NCBI RefSeq assembly: GCF_900104815.1
Contig: NZ_FNTD01000004.1
Coordinates: 6,819,001 to 6,883,000, forward strand
Length of the DNA stretch: 64,000 bases
Direction: 5' to 3'
From: Streptomyces misionensis
Lineage (GTDB): Bacteria > Actinomycetota > Actinomycetes > Streptomycetales > Streptomycetaceae
Shown here piece after piece: positions 28,101 through 35,947 of this stretch (its first letter is position 1; each line of letters starts with the position of its first letter). The notes under the pieces are model-generated. The model was not told where the DNA came from, ran no database searches, and worked only from the letters and a program-made list of their open reading frames with translations. The position numbers were made by a program, and so were the translations under genes.

Positions 28101-28337
28101 CGCGTCGGGGTCGTGCACCCGCCGGCGCAGCCCCTCGGGGTCGAGGTGCAGCGAGGTGCGCAGCGCCGGGTGGGCCGTGACCACCGCGCGCAGCGCCTCC
28201 CGCAGCCGCTCGGGATCGGCCGCCCCTTCCGCGGTGATCCGCTTGACGAGGGTGCGGGCGGCGCCGCCGTCCTGCTGGTCCAGCAGGAAGAACCGCAGCT
28301 GTCCGGGGGTGGCCGGGCGGGTGTCGGGCCGGCTCAT
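25185..28337 (-). CDS. NRPS module C-A-PCP, predicted glycine
   Basis: A 1050-residue NRPS module. C domain: VHHAVFDDDS near residue 128. A domain: HTSGSTGRPKG near 585, NCYGPTE, GYDTGD, GQRIEVEE and PNGKLDR. PCP: FFELGGTSHG near 970. Reading the specificity positions by eye gives D-I-L-Q-L-G-C-V-W-K, very near the published glycine code DILQLGLIWK. The ATG overlaps the previous module's stop. The C domain keeps the catalytic second His but ends DD rather than DG. The module should add Gly to the Thr-containing chain and hand it to the PKS. Confidence 0.92.
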   Translation of the reverse strand: MSRPDTRPATPGQLRFFLLDQQDGGAARTLVKRITAEGAADPERLREALRAVVTAHPALRTSLHLDPEGLRRRVHDPDAVDLVMRTTADPDALVAAESAALAVPFEHGGGPLCRIRALVGPRRTHCLIAVHHAVFDDDSTALLLSALTGAYAEPASAAPAADAPVDDPAPRADGERLRAFWRRYLEGCPRRTELPWTRPAAGRRKRTVVRDLPAALCDRLRQRARTTGASPFAQFLAAVGAVTAWYLDRDDVVLAVPVSGRGDGGDRRIDCLQNTVPVRVGLAGADTSTVVDRTVDALFDALDHAALPFEEILSCVRAVREPGRKPLAQILCTETVPVPPVEAGGLRWTVGETDTGEAEYDCCLALRHLPDGGIRLELVYREGALPPERARNTVDHVARLLERLTEDPVRPLAAIDLLGETEEAELAVLEGALLDPDPRPVHELVLRHARTTPEATAVTDGQRALSYAALERRSRAVARALTGRGVRPGDRVGICLPRGTDLVVAVLAVWRAGAVYVPLDPEYPADRLRFIVADTAPAVVLGDRELPGALRDTPGVLPLDMADAGAAVPADGEEDGADPAGRAYILHTSGSTGRPKGVVVGHARLTALFDACEQTLPGAPLTVAGTSLSFDISVLELLWPLTRGRTVLVTGHRQAAEQDVPAGALYQCTPTIARLLLADPAGRALLGRLGALLVGGEPLAPDLADELAATVPGPVVNCYGPTETTVWSTTWRVVRGAAVRIGLPLPGESCHVLDGLGRRLPPGCPGRLVIGGLGVAEGYWHRPELTAERFVTLGGGRGRGYDTGDLVVLDGPEGLRFLGRRDGQCKILGQRIEVEEVEATLRAGGAPEVAVAPNADSTHLVAFLPDGVAADGAPGPAAPGPLRELRAHAEAWLPPAAVPGAWLRVPALPQLPNGKLDRDTLARWAAEPRPAAPAGPPPAGGSTAGGSTAARLCRVWETVLGRPVQNHDATFFELGGTSHGVLRVLAALRTAHPRLTAAELFRHTTVRALAAHLDGAAAADGPAARGAARGRDRSRALSGWRVGRRPSSTL

Positions 28338-31300
28338 CCGGCGGCCTCCCCAGGTGCGCCGGCCCTGTCGCGCAGCAGTGCCGTCATGGCCGCCGGGGTG
28401 GCATGGCGGATGACCTCCTTGAGGGCCAGTTCCGGCAGTCCGGCGCCGCGCAGCGCCGTCTTGAGCCGCAGTGCGAGCAGGGAGGTGCCGCCGAGGTCGA
28501 AGAAGTTGTCGTCCGGGGCGACGGGCACGTCCAGCACGTCGCGCCAGACCCCGACGACCCGGTCGAGGACGTCACCGGCCGCGTCCGGGGAGCCGGCGGG
28601 GCCGGCCGGGGCGTCCGCGTCCGGTTCCGGGGCGGGCAGCCGCGCCTTGTCGAGCTTGCCGTTGGCGGTGACCGGAAGGGCCGTGAGCGCGGTGACGGTC
28701 TGCGGCACCATGTACTCGGGCAGCCGGGCCGCCGCCCGGCGCAGCAGCCCGTCGGTGGACCCGCCGTCCGCGAGCACCACATAGGCGTCCAGACGGGCCT
28801 CGGCGGTGCCCGCGCCGTGCACGACGACCGCCGCGGACGTGACCGACGGGTCCCGCAGCAGGGCGTCGCGGACCTCGCCGAGTTCGATGCGGAAGCCGCG
28901 CACCTTCACCTGGTCGTCCAGTCGTCCCAGGTGTTCCAGCACCCCGCCGGGCAGCAGCCGGCCCTGGTCGCCGCTGCGGTAGAGCCGTCCGCCCGGCACC
29001 CGCGGGTGGCGGTCGGTGGTGAAGCGTTCGGCCGTCAGCTCGGGGCGGTCGAGATAGCCGAGCGCCACCCCCGCGCCGCCCACGTGCAGTTCTCCGGCGA
29101 CGCCGGGCGCCACCGGGCGGCCGTGCGCGTCCAGGACGTATATCTCCCAGCCGGGCAGCGGACGGCCGACCACCCGGCTGCCGGTGCGGGTGTCCTCGCG
29201 GGTGACCGTGTGGGTGGTGCTGTGCACGGTGGTCTCGGTGATGCCGTACATGTTCTCCACGCGCGCCCCGGGATACCGCTCGAACCAGGGCGCCAGGGTG
29301 CGCGTGTCCAGCGGTTCGCCGCCGAACACCACCAGGCGCACCGACAGACCGCCCCGCGCCAGCCGGTCGGTGGCGAGCAGCAGCCCGAACGCGGTCGGCG
29401 TCTGGCTGAGGACGGTCACCTCCTCGTCCTCCAGCAGCTGGTGGAACTCCTCCGGGTTGCGCGAGACCGCCCGGGGCACGACCACCAGCCGGCCGCCGGT
29501 GAGCAGACAGACCCAGATCTCCCAGGCGGAGAAGTCGAAGGCGAACGAGTGGAACAGCGACCACACGTCGTCCGGGCCGAGGCCGAAGTCCTCGCGCGTC
29601 GCGTTCAGCAGCGAGGTGACGTTGCGGTGCGTCACCAGCACGCCCTTGGGCCGGCCGGTGGAGCCGGAGGTGTGGATGGCGTAGCAGGGCAGATCCGGGT
29701 CGACGGCGGGCAGCGGCCGGGCCGGGTCCCGGGGGCGGGTGTGCACCGGCAGCCAGTCGATGTGCTCGGGCAGGTCCGCCGGGCGGGAGTCCGCGTCGCC
29801 GACCACCACCCGCACGTCCGCGTCGCCGATCACGAGGGCCAGCCGCGCCTCGGGGTAGGAGGGGTCGAGCGGCACGTACGCCGCTCCGGTCTTCAGCACG
29901 CCCAGCAGGGCGACGATCAGATCGCAGGAGCGTTCCATGCGCACGCCCACCCGGTCCCCGGCCCGCACCCCGGCCTCCGCCAGCGCGCGGGCCACGGTGT
30001 CGGAACGCTCGTCGACCTCGGCGTAACGCAGCGCGGTGCGCCCGTCGTTGACGGCGATGCGGTCGGGCGACAGCCCGGCGCGCCGGGTGAACAGCGCGGG
30101 CACGGACAGCTCCTCGGGCGCGAGGGGGGCGCCGAGCCCGGCGTCCAGGACCCGCTGCCGGTCCGCTTCGTCGAGGACACTCACCGAGACCAGGCGCGCG
30201 TCCGGCCGCTCGGCGAACTCGCGCAGCACGGCGACGAGCTGTCGGGTGAACAGGGCTGCCTGCTCGGCCGAGAACCACCGGTGACGGAACTGGAGCAGCC
30301 CCCGCGCGGCGCCCTCGGCCGCCATGTCGACGTACACCAGCAGCGGGAACTTCGCGGCGCCCGCGAAGGGGTGGGGGAGCGGCCGCGCGGTGAGTCCCGG
30401 CAGCCGCAGGGGCGGCGGGGTCCACAGCGGGGCGACGGCGGCGGTCAGCGGACCGGCGCCGGACTGGTGGCCGGCGGGCAGCACGTCGAAGAGCGGCAGG
30501 TCCGCGTCCCGGTAGGCGGCGAGGCACTGGCGGTGGCAGGTGCGCAGGAAACCGGCGACGGTGCCGTCCTCCGCGAGACGGACCGGGACGGGGACGGTGT
30601 TGCTGAAGTAGCCGATGGTGTGCCGCTGCGCGGCCGGCCGGCGGGTGACGAAGCTGCCGACCAGCGAGGCGTCCGTGCCGCCGTTGCGCGCGAGCACCAG
30701 CCCCACCGCGGCGGTCAGCGCCGAGTAGCGGGAGATGCCCAGGGTGCGGGCGGTGCCGGCCAGTTTCCGCCATACGTCGTCCGGGACGGTGAACGGCAGC
30801 TGGCCGCCGTCGGCGTCGCCCGCCGCCGCGTCGCCGCACCCCCAGGCCGGTTCGGTACCGAGCGGGAGGGCGGCCAGTTCGGCGCGGCGGGCGGCCGCCC
30901 GGCCGGCCCCGCGCAGGGCGGCCCCGGCCGCGGCCGTCGCCCAGCCCGGATAGTCGCCCGGGGACCGTGTGGTGTCGCCCGTCAGCACCTCGGCGACGGC
31001 CGTCTCCATCGCCTGGTCGTCGACGACGAGGTGACTGGCGGTCAGCACCAGATCGGCGTCGCCGTCCTCTCGGCGCAGCAGCGCCCCGCGCATCAGCGGC
31101 CCGTGCCGGGTGTCGATCGGGCGCAGGCACTCCGCCAGGCGCCGGTCCGCGCCGTCGTCGTCCGCCGCGGACGGCGGGAGGGTCTCGTCGCGCCATTCCG
31201 GGGCGGTGTCCGACCGGGCCATGCCGAGGGCCGGGCCGTCGTCCACGAGGCGCGAGGACAGGGCCGGATGCCTGCGCACGAGGGCCCGGAAGCGCTCCGC

Positions 31301-31519
31301 GAGCAGTTCGCCGTCGAAGGTGCCGGTGAGGCGGTAGGCGGCGACCACCGTGTGCATCCCCGGCCGTTCGGCCAGGGCGTCGGCGAGGTGGACGCCGACC
31401 TGGTTGGGCGCGAGCGGCCAGCCGGCCCCGGCCGGCCGGGCGGCGCCCGCCGGGTCACCGCCGTCGATGGCGCTGGCGTCCGGGCCCGGCCCCACGAGCC
31501 CGCCACTGCGGTCGATCAC
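28334..31519 (-). CDS. NRPS module C-A-PCP, predicted threonine
   Basis: A 1061-residue NRPS module. The C domain motif is ASHLVVDDQ near residue 162, where the first His is Ser but the catalytic second His is kept. A domain: HTSGSTGRPKG near 618, NMYGITE, YRSGDQG, RGFRIELGEV and ANGKLDK. PCP: DNFFDLGGTSLLA near 1010. The specificity positions read D-F-W-S-V-G-M-V-H-K, a threonine-type code. GTG 31519 has GGAGGC 5 bases upstream. Having an N-terminal C domain, it should accept an acyl or aminoacyl starter from a separate carrier, plausibly the stand-alone PCP encoded divergently. Confidence 0.92.
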   Translation of the reverse strand: MIDRSGGLVGPGPDASAIDGGDPAGAARPAGAGWPLAPNQVGVHLADALAERPGMHTVVAAYRLTGTFDGELLAERFRALVRRHPALSSRLVDDGPALGMARSDTAPEWRDETLPPSAADDDGADRRLAECLRPIDTRHGPLMRGALLRREDGDADLVLTASHLVVDDQAMETAVAEVLTGDTTRSPGDYPGWATAAAGAALRGAGRAAARRAELAALPLGTEPAWGCGDAAAGDADGGQLPFTVPDDVWRKLAGTARTLGISRYSALTAAVGLVLARNGGTDASLVGSFVTRRPAAQRHTIGYFSNTVPVPVRLAEDGTVAGFLRTCHRQCLAAYRDADLPLFDVLPAGHQSGAGPLTAAVAPLWTPPPLRLPGLTARPLPHPFAGAAKFPLLVYVDMAAEGAARGLLQFRHRWFSAEQAALFTRQLVAVLREFAERPDARLVSVSVLDEADRQRVLDAGLGAPLAPEELSVPALFTRRAGLSPDRIAVNDGRTALRYAEVDERSDTVARALAEAGVRAGDRVGVRMERSCDLIVALLGVLKTGAAYVPLDPSYPEARLALVIGDADVRVVVGDADSRPADLPEHIDWLPVHTRPRDPARPLPAVDPDLPCYAIHTSGSTGRPKGVLVTHRNVTSLLNATREDFGLGPDDVWSLFHSFAFDFSAWEIWVCLLTGGRLVVVPRAVSRNPEEFHQLLEDEEVTVLSQTPTAFGLLLATDRLARGGLSVRLVVFGGEPLDTRTLAPWFERYPGARVENMYGITETTVHSTTHTVTREDTRTGSRVVGRPLPGWEIYVLDAHGRPVAPGVAGELHVGGAGVALGYLDRPELTAERFTTDRHPRVPGGRLYRSGDQGRLLPGGVLEHLGRLDDQVKVRGFRIELGEVRDALLRDPSVTSAAVVVHGAGTAEARLDAYVVLADGGSTDGLLRRAAARLPEYMVPQTVTALTALPVTANGKLDKARLPAPEPDADAPAGPAGSPDAAGDVLDRVVGVWRDVLDVPVAPDDNFFDLGGTSLLALRLKTALRGAGLPELALKEVIRHATPAAMTALLRDRAGAPGEAAG

Positions 31520-31645
31520 GGCTTGCCTCCAGTCGGTGCGTGTCCTGGTGGTGACGGGCTGGACCGCGGCGCGGGCGGCGCCGCGGAACACCGGCCGGCC
31601 CGGGTGTCTTCACCGGCGCGCCGGTGCGGCCCCGTGCGGACCGGC

Positions 31646-32890
31646 TCACTCATAGTCGATCCAGTCGACGGCCTCGATCGCGGCCACCGTCTCGGCGAGC
31701 GCCGCCGGGTCGGGAGCGGCCCCGCTGAGCGCGGCCACGTTGCCGGCCGCGCCGATCCGCCAGTCGACGGGCGCGCCCGGTTCGACCAGTGGCACCACCC
31801 GCTCCACGAACGGCAGCCGGCGCAGCTCCGTCAGGTCGCGCACCGCCTTGACCCGGGTGGCCCCCACGGGCGGCACGATCAGATAGTGGAAGACGGCGGG
31901 ACCGCGCCCCACCGGGTCGGGGGTGGTGTACGGGCGGCCCAGCGCCGCCTTGACGGCGATGTCGGCCGGCACGCTGCTGCCCGCGCGCACGCCGAGGTCG
32001 TCCACCCAGGCGCCCAGGCGGCCGTTGACCTCGATGACCCGCGGGCCGTCGGGGGTCAGCTTGATCTCGACGTCGGCCACCCCGTGCACACCGAGGGCGC
32101 CGACCGCCCGGCACGCCAGGTCGGCCACCTCCCGGACCAGGTCGTCCGGTACCACCGACTGCCCGCCGTAGGCGCCGCGTTCCCGGAAGGGCTCGGCGAG
32201 CGCGAACTTGCTGCTGACGAAGACCGGGCGCACATCGTCGCCGCGGGCGACGCAGTCCACCGCCATGTAGTCGCCCCACGGAGCCTCGACCGGCATGCCG
32301 ACCAGCAACTCCTCCACGACCACCGCCGTTTCGGCCGGCCCGCCGATCCCGCCGAGCGCCGCCGCGACCACCGCGCGGCACTCGTCCGCCGTGGCGACGG
32401 CGGTGGTGTTGCGGCTCGACGCGCCGACGACCGGTTTGACGATCGCGGGCAGTCCCACCCGCGCGATGGCCGCGTCCACCTGGTCGGCGGCGGTCACCGT
32501 GCAGAACCGCACGGTGTCCAGGCCCACTTCGGCGAACCGCTCGCGCTGGCGGTCCTTGTTGGTCACCGCCTCCCGCAGGGCGGGCGAGTGGTACGGCAGG
32601 CCGAGCGCCGCGGCCAGCCGGACGGTGTCGGCGATGCGGAATTCGCTGAACGTGATGATTCCGGCGGGGTTCAGCCCGCGCAATTCATCGACGACCGACG
32701 CCTCGGTGCGTCCCGCGGAGTTCACCACCCGGCCCAGTCTGCCGAGGACCGGGAGCATCTGCTGTGCGTGTTCCGAGTCCGCGGCGACGAATGCCATTTC
32801 GCAGCCATTGGCGCGGGCGACCTGGGAAAGACGGAGCGGTGCGAGGCTTCCGACGTCGTAGACGGCGAGGAGTACCGGTGAATCGCTCAA
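31646..32890 (-). CDS. ATP-grasp ligase, first gene of the minus-strand biosynthetic operon
   Basis: A 414-residue ATP-grasp enzyme. LPAIVKPVVGASSRNTT carries the ATP-contacting Lys. VVEELLVGMPVEA and ADVEIKLTPDGPRVIEVNGR provide the Glu and Asn of the magnesium site. Such proteins join a carboxylate to an amine through an acyl-phosphate, often forming a peptide bond outside the NRPS. TTG at 32890 is preferred, with GGAAGGA about 8 bases upstream; an in-frame TTG at 32908 is the alternative. A 126-base gap separates it from the Thr module. Substrate unknown; it could cap or couple the product, or prepare a building block. Confidence 0.85.
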   Translation of the reverse strand: MSDSPVLLAVYDVGSLAPLRLSQVARANGCEMAFVAADSEHAQQMLPVLGRLGRVVNSAGRTEASVVDELRGLNPAGIITFSEFRIADTVRLAAALGLPYHSPALREAVTNKDRQRERFAEVGLDTVRFCTVTAADQVDAAIARVGLPAIVKPVVGASSRNTTAVATADECRAVVAAALGGIGGPAETAVVVEELLVGMPVEAPWGDYMAVDCVARGDDVRPVFVSSKFALAEPFRERGAYGGQSVVPDDLVREVADLACRAVGALGVHGVADVEIKLTPDGPRVIEVNGRLGAWVDDLGVRAGSSVPADIAVKAALGRPYTTPDPVGRGPAVFHYLIVPPVGATRVKAVRDLTELRRLPFVERVVPLVEPGAPVDWRIGAAGNVAALSGAAPDPAALAETVAAIEAVDWIDYE

Positions 32891-33205
32891 GTGGGTGGTC
32901 CTTCCCAAGTGTTCGACGGTTCTCTCGCCGGGCCACAGCGGGGTTCACGCGGCGAGAAAGGCATCCGTGTACATGAGAGGCGGAAGAAGCATAGCCAGCG
33001 ACCAGGGCCCGGCAAACATCGGTTTTCGGCCACCGCCTCCCGGATGGTTTCGCCGGAGGTTGCCGGGTGACCTGCGTCACATTCACCGACGAAAGGTTTC
33101 GCCATCTGCGGCGCCGACCAATTTCATAGCGTTGGCAGCCCAATCCCGTCCGTTGGTCCGCGTCGGTCTCGGAATCGTCGTGCCTTTGATGAGATGAGGA
33201 GCCAG
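32891..33205. promoter_or_regulatory. Divergent promoter region of the NRPS-PKS cluster
   Basis: This 315-base region separates the ATP-grasp gene (leftward) from the stand-alone PCP gene (rightward) and is noticeably less GC-rich than the flanks. GACCAA (33116-33121) and TTGGTC (33154-33159) form an inverted pair 32 bases apart. GGTTTCGCC occurs twice (near 33046 and 33096). No reliable -35/-10 pair stands out. No pathway-specific regulator gene lies inside the cluster, so control probably acts here from outside. Confidence 0.55.
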
Positions 33206-33454
33206 ATGAGCCAGACTCCCGGTACGGAAAACGGTGCGGACCGCATTCCGGTGTTGTGGGCAGAAGTCCTCGGAACCGGTTCCGACCCGAATCTCGGTTT
33301 TCTGGAGAACGGTGGGGATTCCTTCCGGGCCCTCACTCTCTCCACCATGATCCACGAGGAGACGGGCGTCGAGGTGGATTTCCTCGACATCCTGGAGAGC
33401 GAGAACGCCCACGCATTGCGCGAACGCGTGCGCTCCGCGGCCGACTCGTCCTGA
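33206..33454 (+). CDS. Stand-alone peptidyl/acyl carrier protein
   Basis: An 82-residue carrier protein. The phosphopantetheine site is FLENGGDSFRALTLS with the Ser near residue 40, and the acidic helix MIHEETGVEVDFLDILE follows. ATG 33206 is chosen for GAGGAGCC upstream rather than the ATG at 33194. It heads the plus-strand operon, followed by a type II thioesterase and a stand-alone A domain that most simply loads it. It may carry a starter or a building block while the downstream oxidoreductase acts. Confidence 0.88.
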   Translation: MSQTPGTENGADRIPVLWAEVLGTGSDPNLGFLENGGDSFRALTLSTMIHEETGVEVDFLDILESENAHALRERVRSAADSS

Positions 33455-33506
33455 CGTATTCGGCCGACGGGCCCCGGAAATGAGAATCCGCGATCGGAGG
33501 AAACAC

Positions 33507-34244
33507 GTGTCCGCTCCGCGCGTCGCGGAAGAGACGCCCTGCCCAGAACCGGCCGCTCCCCGGCCCCTCCGGATGATGTGCGTCCCCTACGCGGGGGCGG
33601 GCGCCGGTGTGTACCGGGGATGGCGGCAGCGACCCGGCGCGGTCCTCGACGTGGTGCCCATCCAACTCCCCGGACGCGAGGAGGAGTTCGCGGCGCCGTT
33701 CCACCGCACGGTCCGGGCGGCCGCCGAGGACGTCGCCGGCCGGGTCGCCGGGCACGCCGACGGGGCCCCCTACGTCCTCTTCGGCCACAGCCTCGGCGCC
33801 CTCCTCGCCTACGAGGCGACCCGCCACCTGCTGGAGACCGGCGGCCCCCCGCCCCGGCACCTGGTGGTCAGCGGCTCGGTGAGCCCCCGGCGCCGCCGCC
33901 CCGAGAAACTGTCCGACGATCCGGTGCGGGCCGTCGCCCAGTTGCGCGAACTGACCGGGCAGCCGGAAGCCTTCGCCGACCCCGAGATCCGCGACCTCCT
34001 GCTGCCCGCCCTGCGCGCCGACATCGCGATGTCCGAGGGCTACCGCCCGCAGCCGCACCGCCCGCTGCCGGTCCCGCTCACGGCACTTCGCGGCACCGCC
34101 GACGCCTCCGTCCCGGCCGCCGACTGGCGGGACTGGGCGGCCTACACCTCGGCGGGCTTCCAGGCCGTCGAGTTCCCCGGCGGCCACATGTACCTCACCG
34201 AGTCCTGGCCCGCCGTGCTGCGCGCCCTCGCGGAGCTGGTGTGA
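33507..34244 (+). CDS. Type II thioesterase
   Basis: A 245-residue alpha/beta hydrolase of the GrsT/RifR editing-thioesterase type. The nucleophile motif is FGHSLGALLAYE near residue 95. The Asp lies in the GTADASV region and the His in FPGGHMYL near residue 230. PYAGAGAGVYRGW near the N-terminus is typical of the family. These enzymes clear stalled or misloaded carriers. Because no synthetase in the cluster carries a terminal thioesterase, it could also take part in release. GTG 33507 has GGAGG 6 bases upstream and is preferred to ATG 33480. Confidence 0.88.
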   Translation: MSAPRVAEETPCPEPAAPRPLRMMCVPYAGAGAGVYRGWRQRPGAVLDVVPIQLPGREEEFAAPFHRTVRAAAEDVAGRVAGHADGAPYVLFGHSLGALLAYEATRHLLETGGPPPRHLVVSGSVSPRRRRPEKLSDDPVRAVAQLRELTGQPEAFADPEIRDLLLPALRADIAMSEGYRPQPHRPLPVPLTALRGTADASVPAADWRDWAAYTSAGFQAVEFPGGHMYLTESWPAVLRALAELV

Positions 34245-34276
34245 CGACCCCCGGTACGCAACGAAAGGAGCCGCCC

Positions 34277-35887
34277 GTGGCAGCGGCCGCCCCCGCGACC
34301 CTCCATGAGCTGTTCGCCCGCTCCGCCGCCCGCCATCCGGACCGCACCGCGCTGGAGGTGGACGGCCGGACCTTCGGCTACGCGGAGCTGGACCGCCTGT
34401 CGGACCGGCTGGCCGGACGGATCCTGCGCCGGACCGGCCACCGCCCCGCACGGGTGGGGCTGCTGGCCGCCCGCAGCCTCACGGCCTACGCGGGCTACCT
34501 GGCCGCGCTGCGGCTGGGCGCCGCGGCGGTGCCCATCAACCCCGCGCACCCGCCCGCCCGGCAGCTGGCCGTCGTCAAGGACGGCAACCTCGACCTCGTC
34601 GTCGGCACGCCCCCGCGCGCCCGGGGCGGTACCCAGGCGCCGCCCGACCTCGGCGTGCCCCTGCTGCTCGTCGACGAGGCGTCGCTGACGGAACCGGCCG
34701 ACGGCACCGGCGCGGCGCGGGGCGACGACGGCACGGACCCGGGCGGACCGGCCGCCGCGCCGCCGCGGCCGGACGACATCGCCTACATCCTGTACACCTC
34801 GGGCTCCACCGGAGCGCCGCGCGGTGTGCCCGTGCGGCACGCGAACATCGTGCCGTTCATCGACTGGGCCGTCGACGCCTGCGGTATCGGCCCGCAGGAC
34901 CGCACCTCCCAGAACGTCGAGTTCTCCTTCGACGTGGCCGTCTACGAGATGTTCGTGACCTGGGCGGCCGGCGGCGCGCTGGTCGTGCCCCGCGCCAACG
35001 ACGTGCTGCGGCCCTCCCGGTTCGTCAACGAGCACCGGATCACGCACTGGTTCTGCGTGCCGTCCCTCGGCAGCCTCGCCGAGCGCACCGGCGCGCTCGC
35101 CCCCGACTCGATGCCCACCCTGACCAAGGTCATGCTGGGCGGCGAACGGCTCACCGCCGAACAGGCGCGGCAGTGGGCCGAGGCCGCGCCCAACGCCGTA
35201 CTGCACAACATGTACGGGCCGACCGAGATGAGCGTCGTCTGCGTGCACAAGGACCTCGGGGGCGCCGGCCGGCTCGTGCCCGCCGGCTCCAACGGGACGA
35301 TGCCCATCGGCGAGGTGCTGCCGCACCTGGAGAGCGTCGTGCTCGGGGAGGACGGCCTGCCCGCCGAGACCGGCGAGTTGTGCCTGCGCGGGCCCCAGCG
35401 GTTCGCCGGCTACCTCGACCCGGCCCACAACGAGGGGCGGTTCCTGCGCCGCCGGCCCGGGGAGCCCGCGGTCGCCTTGCCGGCGGGGGAGGAGCCCCGC
35501 GACACGGACTGGTACCGCACCGGCGACCTGGTCCGCCCGGAGGGCGAGGGACTGGTCTTCCTGGGCAGGCTGGACGACCAGGTGAAGGTGCGCGGCCACC
35601 GCATCGAAGTGGGCGAGGTGGAGGCGCAGTTGACGCGCCACCCCGCGGTCCGGGAGGCCGTCGTGGTCGCCCACGGGTCCGGGCCGGAGGCGACGCTGGT
35701 CGCCCACTACACGGGCACCGCCACCCCGCCCGCCGCACTCACCGGCTTCCTGCGCGGGCGGCTCCCGCACTACATGCTGCCGAGCCGCTTCCTGCACCGG
35801 GAGTCGTTCCCGCTGAACACCAACGGCAAGATCGACCGCCGCTCGCTGCCCGCCCCCGATCCCGGCCCCGGACACACACCGCACTGA
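34277..35887 (+). CDS. Stand-alone adenylation domain protein
   Basis: A 536-residue amino-acid adenylating enzyme without condensation or carrier domains. Core motifs are LYTSGSTGAPRG near residue 175, NMYGPTE, WYRTGD, RGHRIEVGEVE and NTNGKIDRR. Specificity positions read by eye give D-V-Y-F-M-G-M-V-V-K, which I cannot match to a known code. The retained Asp suggests an alpha-amino acid. GTG 34277 has AAAGGAG 6 bases upstream. It could load the stand-alone PCP, the A-less NRPS, or both. An Ala/Gly/Pro-rich insert (about 115-165) precedes motif A3. Confidence 0.88.
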   Translation: MAAAAPATLHELFARSAARHPDRTALEVDGRTFGYAELDRLSDRLAGRILRRTGHRPARVGLLAARSLTAYAGYLAALRLGAAAVPINPAHPPARQLAVVKDGNLDLVVGTPPRARGGTQAPPDLGVPLLLVDEASLTEPADGTGAARGDDGTDPGGPAAAPPRPDDIAYILYTSGSTGAPRGVPVRHANIVPFIDWAVDACGIGPQDRTSQNVEFSFDVAVYEMFVTWAAGGALVVPRANDVLRPSRFVNEHRITHWFCVPSLGSLAERTGALAPDSMPTLTKVMLGGERLTAEQARQWAEAAPNAVLHNMYGPTEMSVVCVHKDLGGAGRLVPAGSNGTMPIGEVLPHLESVVLGEDGLPAETGELCLRGPQRFAGYLDPAHNEGRFLRRRPGEPAVALPAGEEPRDTDWYRTGDLVRPEGEGLVFLGRLDDQVKVRGHRIEVGEVEAQLTRHPAVREAVVVAHGSGPEATLVAHYTGTATPPAALTGFLRGRLPHYMLPSRFLHRESFPLNTNGKIDRRSLPAPDPGPGHTPH

Positions 35888-35947
35888 GCCGCGCGCCCGG
35901 CCGGGGTGCGCGCGCCCACCACCACTTCGACCCGCTGCGGAGGAGAC

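Noticed and set aside
28403..32881. A 1492-codon plus-strand open frame opposite the NRPS modules
   Set aside because: It runs antisense to two NRPS modules and the ATP-grasp gene, all with intact motifs, and shows no domain of its own.
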